DNA of 64,000 bases from Thermoactinospora rubra (GTDB lineage: Bacteria > Actinomycetota > Actinomycetes > Streptosporangiales > Streptosporangiaceae), in NCBI RefSeq assembly GCF_002093975.1, contig NZ_MSZZ01000044.1, positions 1 to 64,000 of the forward strand, read 5' to 3'. Position numbers and translations under genes: made by a program. The notes under the pieces are model-generated. The model saw nothing but the letters and a program-made list of their open reading frames with translations. It was not told where the DNA came from and ran no database searches. Position 1 is the first letter of the stretch. Each line of letters begins with the position of its first letter. Below, in pieces: positions 1 to 7,942 of this stretch.

Positions 1-258
1 CTCCGACATCATCACGCCCTTGAGCGGGGCGTACGGCCCGTCGTAGGTGACGTGCGCCATGCTCGGCTGGAACCAGAACGTCAAAAACGTGCCGGTCAGC
101 AGCAAGATGACGAAGGAGTACAGCGCGATCTCACCCAGCAGGAACGACCAGTGGTCGGGGAACATCTTGCGCAGATTGCGCTTGAGGAAGCTCCCCGCCC
201 CCAGCCGGTCGTCCAGGAAGCTCGACGGCCCCGCGATCGCCTTGGGGACTGCGGTCAT
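1..258 (-). CDS. qcrB: Cytochrome b subunit of a bc1-type complex, N-terminal part only
   Basis: The reverse-strand frame is open from the ATG at 258 to the window edge and gives 86 residues. It contains [20 protein letters not shown] followed by a hydrophobic helix and the segment [16 protein letters not shown], which is the conserved start of actinobacterial QcrB (menaquinol to cytochrome c/aa3 electron transfer, integral membrane). Its start overlaps the stop of the upstream membrane-protein gene by 4 bp (ATGA). In most actinomycetes qcrB follows qcrC and qcrA. Here it follows an unknown 175-residue protein, so this is probably an accessory paralogue. The haem-ligand helices lie outside the window. 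Confidence 0.9.
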   Translation of the reverse strand, partial: MTAVPKAIAGPSSFLDDRLGAGSFLKRNLRKMFPDHWSFLLGEIALYSFVILLLTGTFLTFWFQPSMAHVTYDGPYAPLKGVMMSE

Positions 259-782
259 GTGCCACCCCCCGAGTGTCCGGGTGCGAAGGCCCTCCACGTC
301 AGGCGGGCCGCCCAGCCACCGGCGGCCAAGCCCGTGACGACCGACACGGCATAGAGCACCAGCCGGTAGGTGTCCGCTCCGGGGACGTATCGAGCGCTCC
401 TCGCCAAGACGGCCAGGAGCATCGCCGTCAACAGTGCCACGCAGATCGCTGTGACCAGCCCGTACGCCAGCGCACGCAGCAGCCGCCGCCACTTCGGCCT
501 GCCGGAAGGCACCTCGGCGGACGACCACAGCCGGCCGGCGACGGTACGCGGTGGCTCGCCGATCCGTCCCACGACGCCGTAGGAGGTCAGGCCGGAGGGC
601 CCCTGCTTGAGGCAGACCCAGCGGTCCTCTTCCACGAACAGCAGCGTGGTGTCGCCCTCCGGCGGGGTGAACCGGATGAAACGGCCGCCTTCGGGAAAGC
701 GTCTGATCCTGCACCGCGCGTACGGTAGGCGCTCGCGCAAGGCGTCAAGGATCTCAGCCAGCTGACGGTCTTTGAGGCTCAT
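255..782 (-). CDS. Membrane protein of unknown function upstream of qcrB
   Basis: Predicted 175 residues. The ATG at 782 is preceded by AGGAGG at good spacing, so I prefer it to the longer frame beginning at 833. Residues 1 to about 95 are soluble and mixed in charge. Two hydrophobic segments follow in the C-terminal half (around [19 protein letters not shown] and [18 protein letters not shown]), giving a probable two-helix membrane anchor. I do not recognise a family. The 4-bp overlap with the cytochrome b gene implies translational coupling, and hence a possible role in assembly or function of that complex. That role is an inference from position only. Confidence 0.65.
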   Translation of the reverse strand: MSLKDRQLAEILDALRERLPYARCRIRRFPEGGRFIRFTPPEGDTTLLFVEEDRWVCLKQGPSGLTSYGVVGRIGEPPRTVAGRLWSSAEVPSGRPKWRRLLRALAYGLVTAICVALLTAMLLAVLARSARYVPGADTYRLVLYAVSVVTGLAAGGWAARLTWRAFAPGHSGGGT

Positions 783-1018
783 GACCGCTACCTCCTCTGT
801 GGTCCTTCGTCCCGGCACGCCGCGTGGATGCATCCGCGGGCGATGTACCTGTGCGCGACCGGCGTGCCTGCGGGACCGAAATGGTGGAGGAGCCGATCAG
901 GTGCCCACCGGTGGTCTCCATCGGGTCCGGCTGATTTCCGTGGCCCGAAACGGCAAAGGCCGCATCCGGCGCCACCCCCTCCGCCGAAGTCCTTGTCGTC
1001 AGAAGGAGGGGAGAAACG

Positions 1019-1144
1019 ATGAACGCCGGATTCCTCATCGTCATGGCACTCGCCGTGCTGCTGGTGACCGCCATGGGAGGCACGCTGGTCGTGACGGTCC
1101 TGCGGCAGGTCAGGAACGGGGACCTGCCCGCCCGTCACCGTTGA
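1019..1144 (+). CDS. 41-residue single-pass membrane peptide
   Basis: A short frame starts with ATG behind a strong AAGGAGG and encodes one long hydrophobic helix (FLIVMALAVLLVTAMGGTLVVTVL) with a basic C-terminal tail ending ARHR. It is the first translated unit ahead of crtE, 68 bp upstream of it, and may be co-transcribed with the carotenoid genes. The strong ribosome-binding site and clean transmembrane profile support it being real. No family is recognised. Confidence 0.55.
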   Translation: MNAGFLIVMALAVLLVTAMGGTLVVTVLRQVRNGDLPARHR

Positions 1145-1172
1145 CGCAACCGCCGCGGCTCCTCCGCCGAAG

Positions 1173-1196
1173 AGATGTTCAGGCTGCTGAACATCT
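1173..1196. promoter_or_regulatory. 10-bp perfect inverted repeat before crtE
   Basis: AGATGTTCAG and CTGAACATCT form a perfect 10-bp dyad around a 4-bp centre (GCTG). It ends 16 bp before the crtE start, just ahead of its ribosome-binding site. It could be an operator for a dimeric regulator or a hairpin in the crtE leader that affects translation. It is not followed by a T-run, so a terminator is unlikely. Confidence 0.5.
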
Positions 1197-1212
1197 ACGG
1201 AGGAAACCGCAC

Positions 1213-2265
1213 ATGCAGACGGTGACAGCGCCGGCCGTACGGCTGCGCGAGATGGTCGACCGGCGACTGGAAGCCTTGCTGGCTCAAGGCCTGGGCGAAC
1301 TCGGCTTCCTCGGCGCCGACGCGGCCGTGGTGCGCGACCACCTGGCCAGGTTCGCCCTGGACGGCGGCAAGCGCCTGCGGCCGATGTTCGTCTACTGGGG
1401 CCACCGCGCGGCCGGCGGCGACGGCAGGCAGGAGGCGGTGCTGGCGGCAGGCTGCGCGGTCGAGCTGATCCACGTGGCCGCCCTGCTGCTGGACGACGTC
1501 ATGGACCAGACCGGCGCCCGCCGGGGGCGGCAGAGCGCGCACGCCGGGCTCGCCGCCCTCCACCGGCGGTCGGGCTGGCGCGGCGACCCCGCGCGGTTCG
1601 GGGAGTCCGCCGCCTCGCTGCTGGCGTTGCTCGCGTTCACCTGGGCGGACGCCGCCCTGGCGGAGACCGGCCGCGACCTGGGCGAGGCGCTGGACGTCCT
1701 GACGCGGCTGCGGGTGGAGGTGATCGGCGGGCAGTACCTCGACCTGGCCTGCTCGGCGCGCGGCACGGCCGACGCCACCCAGGTCCGCGCGATCGCGGTC
1801 TACAAGACGGCCAAGTACACCGTCGAGCGTCCTTTGCACCTGGGCCATGCCATCGCGGGCGGCAGCCCGCTCACCCGCCGGCTGCTGACCGCCTACGCGC
1901 TGCCGGTCGGCGAGGCCTTCCAGCTCAGGGACGACATCCTGGGCGTCTTCGGCGACCCGGCCGTCACCGGCAAGCCCGTGGGCGAGGACCTCCGCCAGGG
2001 CAAGCAGACGCTCCTGCTGGACGAAGCCCGCAGACGGGCGCCCGCCCGCGGCGCCGCGGTGCTGGCCGACGTCCGCGACGAGCGAGACGTCGCCGCCGCG
2101 CGCGAGCTGATCGCCTCGTGCGGCGCACTGGAGGCGGTCGAGCGGCGCATCGGCGAACTCGTGGACCGGGCGGCCGCGGTGCTCGACAGCGGCGAGTGGC
2201 TGCCTCCGGACGCCAGGGCCGCCCTGGTGGAGCTGGCGGAACTGGCCACGGCGAGGAGCGCCTGA
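1213..2265 (+). CDS. crtE: Geranylgeranyl diphosphate synthase
   Basis: A 350-residue trans-isoprenyl diphosphate synthase that condenses IPP with allylic diphosphates to make GGPP, the C20 precursor of phytoene. The first Asp-rich motif DDVMD is at residues 94-98 and the second, DDILG..D, starts near residue 240. The GGKRLRP substrate-binding segment is near residue 51. The chosen ATG has GGAGGAAA upstream and no conserved sequence before it. It begins the crtE-crtI-crtB run and overlaps crtI by 3 bp (ATG at 2265, stop 2263-2265). Chain length (C20 rather than C25/C30) is inferred from the carotenoid context. Confidence 0.93.
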   Translation: MQTVTAPAVRLREMVDRRLEALLAQGLGELGFLGADAAVVRDHLARFALDGGKRLRPMFVYWGHRAAGGDGRQEAVLAAGCAVELIHVAALLLDDVMDQTGARRGRQSAHAGLAALHRRSGWRGDPARFGESAASLLALLAFTWADAALAETGRDLGEALDVLTRLRVEVIGGQYLDLACSARGTADATQVRAIAVYKTAKYTVERPLHLGHAIAGGSPLTRRLLTAYALPVGEAFQLRDDILGVFGDPAVTGKPVGEDLRQGKQTLLLDEARRRAPARGAAVLADVRDERDVAAARELIASCGALEAVERRIGELVDRAAAVLDSGEWLPPDARAALVELAELATARSA

Positions 2266-3692
2266 TGAGCCGGACCGTGGTGGTCGGCGCGGGGCTGGGC
2301 GGGCTGTCGGCGGCGGTGCACCTGGCGGCGGCCGGCCGCGAGGTGGTCGTGGTGGAGGCGCGGGAGGAACCGGGCGGCTGCTGCGGCACCGACACGGCGG
2401 GGCCGTACACCTTCGACATCGGGCCGTCGGTCCTGACCATGCCCGGCGTCCTCGCCGCCACCTTCGGCGCGGCGGGCGAGGAGCTGGATCGATGGCTTCC
2501 GCTGCGCCGCCTCGACCCCTCCTACCGGCTGTGCTTCGACGACGGTTCGCATCTGGACGTGCGGGCCGGGGAGGAGGCCATGATCGAGGAGGTGCGCGCG
2601 GTGTGCGGGCCCGCTGAGGCCGACCGGTACCGGCGCTTCCGGCGGCTGGTGGAGAGGATGTTCCGCCTGGAGTGGCCGGCGTTCATCGACGCGGACATGA
2701 CGGGGCCGGGCGCGCTGGCGCGCCCGCTCCTGTTGCTGAGGCTGGCCGCGATGGGCGGCCTGCGCCGGCTGGACCGGCTCGCCGCGGCGTACCTGACCGA
2801 CGAGCGGCTGATCAAGGCGCACACCTTTCAGGCGCTCTATGTCGGCCTGTCACCGGAGCGGGCGCTCGGCATGTACGCGGTGATCGCGTACATGGACACC
2901 GTGGGCGGCGTGTACTACCCCGAACGCGGCGGCATGCACGCCGTTCCGGTCGCCATGGCCGGCCTGCTGGAGAAACTGGGCGCCACCATCCGGTACGGCA
3001 CGCGGGCCGTCCGGGTGACGGCCGACGGCGAGGGCGTGAGCGGCGTCCGCCTGGACACGGGCGAACTGCTCCCGGCCCGCCACGTGGTCGTGGCCGCAGA
3101 CCGGCTGGCGGCGCAGACGATGCTGCCCCCGGCCGCCCGGGACTGGCGGCTGCGCCGTCCCCGCCTGTCGCCCTCGTGCCTGGTGCTGCACGTCGGCCTG
3201 GAGCGAGAACCGCCCGGACAGGCACACCACACCCTGCACTTCGGGCGCGGCTGGCGGGAGACCTTCGCCGCCCTGGAGCGGGGCCGGCCGCAACCTGATC
3301 CCAGCCTTCTGGTCACCTGTCCGGGCGACGGCACCCTCAGCGTCCTGGAGCCCGCGCCGAACCTGTGCGGCGCCGACTGGGACCGGCTCCGGCCCCGGCT
3401 GGAGGAGAGGCTGCTGGCCCGCGTGGCCGCGCTCGGCTACGGCGACCACGGCACGGCCGCCCGCCTGGTGATCGACCCCCGGGACTGGCGGCGGCGCGGC
3501 CACACGGCGGGCACGCCGTTCGCGCTGGACCACCGCTTCACCCAGACGGCGTGGTTCCGCCCCTCCGGGCGCGCGCCGCGCGTGCCCGGACTGCACTTCG
3601 CCGGAATGTACACCGCGCCCGGTGTCGGCGTCCCCCCTGTCCTCATCTCCGGGCGGCTGGCCGCCCACCGGATCCTGGAGGACCCCCGATGA
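2265..3692 (+). CDS. crtI: Phytoene desaturase
   Basis: A 475-residue FAD-dependent CrtI-family desaturase introducing double bonds into phytoene on the way to lycopene or neurosporene. The N-terminal Rossmann motif VVGAGLGGLSAAVHLAAAG, followed by VVVEAREEPGG, binds FAD. The DIGPSVLTMP segment and the C-terminal HFAGMYTAPGVGVPPVLISG signature are typical of the family. The start is set by the ATGA-type junction with crtE, and the stop overlaps crtB by 4 bp. The placement between crtE and crtB makes it the primary phytoene desaturase. A second CrtI-type enzyme lies at 7939-9390. Confidence 0.92.
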   Translation: MSRTVVVGAGLGGLSAAVHLAAAGREVVVVEAREEPGGCCGTDTAGPYTFDIGPSVLTMPGVLAATFGAAGEELDRWLPLRRLDPSYRLCFDDGSHLDVRAGEEAMIEEVRAVCGPAEADRYRRFRRLVERMFRLEWPAFIDADMTGPGALARPLLLLRLAAMGGLRRLDRLAAAYLTDERLIKAHTFQALYVGLSPERALGMYAVIAYMDTVGGVYYPERGGMHAVPVAMAGLLEKLGATIRYGTRAVRVTADGEGVSGVRLDTGELLPARHVVVAADRLAAQTMLPPAARDWRLRRPRLSPSCLVLHVGLEREPPGQAHHTLHFGRGWRETFAALERGRPQPDPSLLVTCPGDGTLSVLEPAPNLCGADWDRLRPRLEERLLARVAALGYGDHGTAARLVIDPRDWRRRGHTAGTPFALDHRFTQTAWFRPSGRAPRVPGLHFAGMYTAPGVGVPPVLISGRLAAHRILEDPR

Positions 3693-4588
3693 GCCTGACC
3701 GCCAGTTACGAGCGGTGCCGCCGGCTGCACGCCGCCTACGGCAGGTCCTACTACCTGGCCACGCGGCTGCTTCCCGCCTGGAAGCGGCGGCACGTGCACG
3801 CTCTGTACGGCTTCGCCCGCTACGCCGACGAGATCGTCGACTCCTTCACCATGACCGCCGACCGGGCGACCGCTCTCGACCGCCTGGCCACCGGCGTCGC
3901 CGCCGCGCTGGCGGGCGAGCCGGTGCACGATCCGGTCCTGCCGGCGTTCGCGCACACCGTGCGTTCCTTCGGCATCGACCGCGGTGACATCGACGCCTTC
4001 CTGCGGGCGATGCGCGCCGACCTGACCGTCACCCGCTACGACACCTACGACGACCTGCTCGGCTACATGGAGGGCTCGGCCGCCGTGATCGGGACCATGA
4101 TGCTGCCCATCCTGGAGCCGCTGCCGGGCCTGGAGACCGCCGCCCGCGAACCGGCCCGCCGGCTGGGCCTGGCCTTCCAGCTCACCAACTTCCTCAGGGA
4201 CGTGGCGGAGGACTTCGCCAGAGGCCGCGTCTACCTGCCGCTGGAGGACCTGGTGGCGTTCGGGGTCAAGGAGGACGACCTGCAGGGGCCGCCGACCGGT
4301 CCCGCCGTGCGCGAGCTGCTGGCCTACGAGGCGGATCGCGCCCGCCTGCACTATCGGGCCGCGCTGAAGGGCGTGGACATGCTAGTGCCCTCCTCCCGCC
4401 CCTGTGTCAGGGCGGCCTACGAGCTTTACGGCGGCATCCTGGAGTCGATCGAGCGGGCCGGGTTCGACGTGCTGCCGCGCCGTATCCGCGTGCCGGTCCA
4501 CCGCAGGGCCGCCGTCTTCGCCCGCCACCTGCTTGCCGCGGCGCAGGCCGGCCGCGCCGAGCGCCGTGTGACCGTGGAGGTGCCATGA
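3689..4588 (+). CDS. crtB: Phytoene synthase
   Basis: A 299-residue squalene/phytoene synthase family enzyme joining two GGPP molecules head to head into 15-cis-phytoene. The two Asp-rich Mg2+/diphosphate motifs are visible: DEIVD at residues 47-51 and LTNFLRDVAEDFARGRVYLP near residue 165. Length fits the family (about 290-320). It overlaps crtI and the downstream plsX homologue by 4 bp each, so the whole crtE-I-B-plsX run is probably translated as a coupled operon. Confidence 0.93.
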   Translation: MSLTASYERCRRLHAAYGRSYYLATRLLPAWKRRHVHALYGFARYADEIVDSFTMTADRATALDRLATGVAAALAGEPVHDPVLPAFAHTVRSFGIDRGDIDAFLRAMRADLTVTRYDTYDDLLGYMEGSAAVIGTMMLPILEPLPGLETAAREPARRLGLAFQLTNFLRDVAEDFARGRVYLPLEDLVAFGVKEDDLQGPPTGPAVRELLAYEADRARLHYRAALKGVDMLVPSSRPCVRAAYELYGGILESIERAGFDVLPRRIRVPVHRRAAVFARHLLAAAQAGRAERRVTVEVP

Positions 4589-5574
4589 GCCGGGTCGTCC
4601 TGGACGCGATGGGCGGCGACCACGGCCCCGCCGAGATCGTCGCCGGCGCCGTGGCCGCCGTCCGCGAGCACGGGGTGCCGGTCACGCTGGTGGGTCCCGA
4701 GCCGCTGGTGCGCCGGGAGCTGGCGCGGCACGGCGCCGCGGACGACGTCGCCGTCGTGCATGCCCCGGACGCGGTGCCGATGGCCGAGCGGGGCCCGGCC
4801 GCCGCCCACGGCTCTACGACGAGCCTGGCCGTGGGCTGTGAGCTGACCGCCGGGGGCGGCGGGGCATTCGTGTCCGCCGGGTCCACCGGGGCGGTGGTCT
4901 CCTGCGCCGTCCGCCGGATCGGCCGGGCGCCGGGCGTGCTGCGCCCGGCGCTGGCCGTGGCGCTCCCGACCCTCCCCGGAGGCGCGAGCGTGCTGATCGA
5001 CGCGGGCGCCACGGCCGATCCGACACCGGAGATGATGGCGCAGTTCGCGCTGCTCGGCGCCCGCTATGCCCAGGCGGTCCTCGCGGTGCCGGAACCGCGC
5101 GTCGGGTTGCTGTCCATCGGCTCGGAGCCGGGCAAGGGCAGCCGGCTCGCCAGACGGGCCGAGCAGCTGCTGTCCCGGCTCCCGGTGCGGTTCGCCGGCA
5201 ACGTGGAGGGCCACGACGTGCTGGCGGGCGCGGTCGACGTGATCGTGACCGACGGTTTCACCGGCAACGTCGTGCTCAAGAACGTCGAGGGCTGCGTCCG
5301 CACCGTGCTGACCATGGCCGCGCAAGCCGGGGCGGCGCCGCGTGCCCTGGCCGAAGTGGCCGCGCTTTACCGGCCCGAGACGCACGGCGGGGCGGCCCTG
5401 GTGGGGTTGCGCGGCACGGTGCTGGTGGCGCACGGCTCCTCGAGGGCCACCACCGTGGCACGTGCCTGCGCCGTCGCGCACGCGCTGGCGTCCGCCGGCA
5501 TCGCGGGCGCGGTCGGCCTGCACACGGCCGGCCTGCACGCGGGCGGCCTGCCTGCGGCCGAGCCGGTACGGTGA
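4585..5574 (+). CDS. plsX: PlsX-like acyl-ACP:phosphate acyltransferase in the carotenoid operon
   Basis: A 329-residue protein starting VVLDAMGGDHGP, the hallmark of PlsX, with FVSAGSTGA, LLSIGSEPGKG and the conserved TDGFTGNVVLKNVEG segment. PlsX makes acyl-phosphate from acyl-ACP, normally for phosphatidic acid synthesis with PlsY. It is the fourth gene of the crtE-I-B operon with a 4-bp overlap, and a PlsY relative lies 0.7 kb downstream, so its acyl-phosphate may be used for a carotenoid ester. The family assignment is firm. The carotenoid role is inference. It could instead simply be a spare lipid gene. Confidence 0.85.
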   Translation: MSRVVLDAMGGDHGPAEIVAGAVAAVREHGVPVTLVGPEPLVRRELARHGAADDVAVVHAPDAVPMAERGPAAAHGSTTSLAVGCELTAGGGGAFVSAGSTGAVVSCAVRRIGRAPGVLRPALAVALPTLPGGASVLIDAGATADPTPEMMAQFALLGARYAQAVLAVPEPRVGLLSIGSEPGKGSRLARRAEQLLSRLPVRFAGNVEGHDVLAGAVDVIVTDGFTGNVVLKNVEGCVRTVLTMAAQAGAAPRALAEVAALYRPETHGGAALVGLRGTVLVAHGSSRATTVARACAVAHALASAGIAGAVGLHTAGLHAGGLPAAEPVR

Positions 5575-5588
5575 CCGGGCGCTCCCGC

Positions 5589-6296
5589 TCAGGCGGTCAG
5601 CGGGTCGGAGCCGTCCCAGGTGCCCTCCTGGGCGTAGGGGGCGAAACGAGCGAACAGCTCTTCGCTGTACCAGTTGTGCGCCCGCACCCGGGCGATCACG
5701 TCCCGGTGCGCGGCTCCCCGGTAGGCGAAGCCGTGCACGGCGGCCTGATCGCGCCACAGCGAGAAGGTCGCCTGACGCGCCAGCGGCCACTCCCCCATGC
5801 CGACCGAGCGCAGGCAGCCCTCCTGGTCACGCAGCGACGCGTCGACCGCGGGCACCGAGCGGTAGAAGGCCACCAGGCGGCCCGGCCTGATCGCCGCGCG
5901 GGTGAGCACGGCCACCGGCCCCGCCCACTCGGCGGGACGCGCGGACACGTCGGCGAACGGATCGGTCCCGCCCCAGCGGCCGCGGGCGGCCAGCGGCAGC
6001 AGCCGTACGTGCCAGGCCTCCCGCGCCTCCGCCCGCCACCGGCCGGCGACGGGCGAGGCGCGCAGGAACCCTTCCAGGTCCTCCTCCGACCGCCAGACCG
6101 CGAGCAGCGCCCAGCGGCGCAGGTCCGCGCCCGGCGTCGTCGATCGGCCGCGGCCGGTGCCCAGCAGCCGCCAGAACCGCAGGCCGGCGGTACGGCGCAG
6201 CAGTGGCCGGTCGAAGGCCGCGTGCCGCATGGAACCCACCGTGTCGTACCTGATGAGGTGAAACGAAGCGATGCTTGTTGTGCTGGTCCCGGCCAT
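5589..6296 (-). CDS. crtA: Spheroidene monooxygenase-like carotenoid ketolase (CrtA family)
   Basis: A 235-residue protein matching the CrtA pattern: an N-terminal SFHLIRYDTVGSM segment, LRFWRLLGTGRG, WALLAVWRSEEDLEGF, then GMGEWPLARQATFSLWRD and RAHNWYSEELFARFAPY near the C-terminus. CrtA enzymes oxidise C2 of acyclic carotenoids such as spheroidene. The ATG at 6296 has GAGGAGG 9 bp upstream. This start lies inside the divergent plsY-like gene, so the two 5' ends overlap by 26 bp. It converges on plsX with a 14-bp gap. The family call rests on remembered conserved blocks. The exact substrate is unknown. Confidence 0.75.
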   Translation of the reverse strand: MAGTSTTSIASFHLIRYDTVGSMRHAAFDRPLLRRTAGLRFWRLLGTGRGRSTTPGADLRRWALLAVWRSEEDLEGFLRASPVAGRWRAEAREAWHVRLLPLAARGRWGGTDPFADVSARPAEWAGPVAVLTRAAIRPGRLVAFYRSVPAVDASLRDQEGCLRSVGMGEWPLARQATFSLWRDQAAVHGFAYRGAAHRDVIARVRAHNWYSEELFARFAPYAQEGTWDGSDPLTA

Positions 6297-6867
6297 CGCC
6301 GGCTACCTCCTCGGCTCGGTGCCGGTGGCGGTCCTCGTGGCGCGTCTGCACGGCTTCGACCCGCGTGACGTGGGCGACCGCAATCCGGGGTTCTGGAACG
6401 TCAAGGAACGGCTGGGCTGGCGCGCCGCCGTCCCGGTGTTCGCCGGCGACCTGCTGAAGGGCACGGCCGCCGGGATCGTCGCGCTGGCCGTCAGCGGCTT
6501 CCACACCACCGGCTCGGGGGTCGTGGCGGGCGCGAGCGTCGTGCCGGTGTACACGGCGGTCGCGGCCGCCATGGCCGGGCACGCCTGGCCGGTCTTCGCC
6601 GGGTTGCGCGGGGGGAGGTCCGTCCTGACGTTCGCCGGCGGGATCGCCGTGATCTGCCCGCCCGCGTTCGCCCTGGCCGTGGTGGCGCTGGCGGCGGTGG
6701 CGCTGGCGACCAGGTCTTTCGCGGTCGGCGCCAGGGTGGCGGTCTTCGGGGTGCCGGTGGTGCAGCTGTTGTTCGCGCCGGTCTCGCACGTCGCCGCCAC
6801 GGGTCTGCTCATGTGCCTGATCGGCCTGCGCTTCGGCCAGGCCGCGCTGGCTTCGCCGCGGCGCTGA
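6271..6867 (+). CDS. PlsY-like membrane acyltransferase with altered motifs
   Basis: A 198-residue, strongly hydrophobic protein with PlsY architecture: YLLGSVPVAVLVARLHGFDPRDVGDRNPGFWNV at the start, FAGDLLKG, then GHAWPVFAGLRGGRSVLTFAGG. PlsY transfers acyl from acyl-phosphate to glycerol-3-phosphate. Canonical PlsY has GSGNxGATN and KGGKGVAT. Here these read GDRNPGFWN and RGGRSVLT, so the acceptor site differs. Together with the operonic PlsX this suggests acylation of another acceptor, perhaps a carotenoid glycoside. It overlaps crtA at its start and the glycosyltransferase end by 59 bp. GAGGTGA upstream supports the start. Confidence 0.75.
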   Translation: MLVVLVPAIAGYLLGSVPVAVLVARLHGFDPRDVGDRNPGFWNVKERLGWRAAVPVFAGDLLKGTAAGIVALAVSGFHTTGSGVVAGASVVPVYTAVAAAMAGHAWPVFAGLRGGRSVLTFAGGIAVICPPAFALAVVALAAVALATRSFAVGARVAVFGVPVVQLLFAPVSHVAATGLLMCLIGLRFGQAALASPRR

Positions 6868-7942
6868 GCGGCCCGCGGACGGAGTAGGCGCGCCCGCGCC
6901 AGGTGCGCACCGGGCGGAGCGTCGCCCATGTCAGCCGTACGGCTGCCGCCGGGTCCAGCAGAGGCGACACCAGGACGCTCAGCCCGGGCGCGCGGTAGCT
7001 GCCGCGCAGCGCCACGGTCAGCAGCAGGCGCACGGCCAGCAGGGTCAGGTCCAGCCGGGTGGGCCTGCCCGCCAGCAGTCGCAGCACCGGCAGGGCCATG
7101 GCCAGCCAGATCACCGCCAGGTCGGCGGCCCGCCGGCCGGGCGTGGTCACGTCGGCGAGCGGGAGGGAGCGGCCCCACTCACGCCAGACCTCGCGTGCCG
7201 AGTCGTGCATGTCGACTTCCAGCAGGCCACCGGCGTCGAGGAAGCCCACACGCCGGCCGCGGCGCGCCAGCCACCGGGCGAGCGCCACGTCGTCGGTCAT
7301 GTGGCCGCGGACCGCCGCGAAAGCGGCCGACCGGACCATCGGCTCGCGTCGGAAGCCCATGCACTGGCCGTTGGCCAGCACCCGGTGCGGCGCCGCGGGG
7401 CGGGTCGTGTCGGCGGGACCGAGCCGGTAGACCAGGGTGGCCAGCATGGAGGCGTGCAGGGCCTGCTCCACGAACCCGTCGCAGGAAAAGCGGGGACCGA
7501 CGCTCACCAGGTCGTAATCCTCCAGCGCGGCTGCCAGCGCCCCGGCCAGCCCCGGGCGGGGGCGGGCGTCGGCGTCCAGCGTGACGACGATCTCCCCGCT
7601 CGCCGCCGCCACGCCGTGGTGGAGGGCCCACTGCTTGCCCACCCAGCCCTCCGGCAGGGGCGGAGCGGCGATCACCTTCGCGCCCATCGAGGCGGCCAGC
7701 CGCGCCGTCCCGTCACTGGAGGCGTCGTCGACCACGACGACCTCCGTGACGGCCGGGTCCGCCGCCACGGCCGCCAGGCAGGGGCCGATCCTGCGTTCCT
7801 CGTCGCGGGCGGGGATCACCACGGAGATCGTGGCGGTGACATGCCCGGCCGCGCGAAGCGGGGCCGCCCGCCGCCTGCCGCGCGCCAGCCTGGACAGGGC
7901 CGCGGCGGCGGCGAGCGCCTGGGCCACGGTGAGCGGCCTCAT
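6809..7942 (-). CDS. Family 2 glycosyltransferase, probably carotenoid glycosyltransferase
   Basis: A 377-residue GT2 enzyme. After a short basic/hydrophobic N-terminus comes ISVVIPARDEERRIGPCL, VVVVDDASSDGT, the DXD-like LDADARP and the acceptor loop VLANGQCMGFRRE. RGHMTDDVALARWL supplies the ED/DD base region. C-terminal hydrophobic helices (DLAVIWLAMALPVLRLL and LTLLAVRLLLTVAL) indicate membrane association, as in CrtQ/CruC-type and hopanoid-linked transferases. Its start overlaps the crtD-like stop by 4 bp and its 3' end overlaps the convergent plsY-like gene by 59 bp. Its job is probably glycosylating a hydroxylated acyclic carotenoid made by CruF. Confidence 0.8.
   Translation of the reverse strand: MRPLTVAQALAAAAALSRLARGRRRAAPLRAAGHVTATISVVIPARDEERRIGPCLAAVAADPAVTEVVVVDDASSDGTARLAASMGAKVIAAPPLPEGWVGKQWALHHGVAAASGEIVVTLDADARPRPGLAGALAAALEDYDLVSVGPRFSCDGFVEQALHASMLATLVYRLGPADTTRPAAPHRVLANGQCMGFRREPMVRSAAFAAVRGHMTDDVALARWLARRGRRVGFLDAGGLLEVDMHDSAREVWREWGRSLPLADVTTPGRRAADLAVIWLAMALPVLRLLAGRPTRLDLTLLAVRLLLTVALRGSYRAPGLSVLVSPLLDPAAAVRLTWATLRPVRTWRGRAYSVRGPLSAAAKPARPGRSAGRSGT

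Noticed and set aside
826-835. GGATGCATCC palindrome upstream of the 175-residue membrane protein
   Set aside because: A 10-bp palindrome is common by chance and has no second copy or promoter context.
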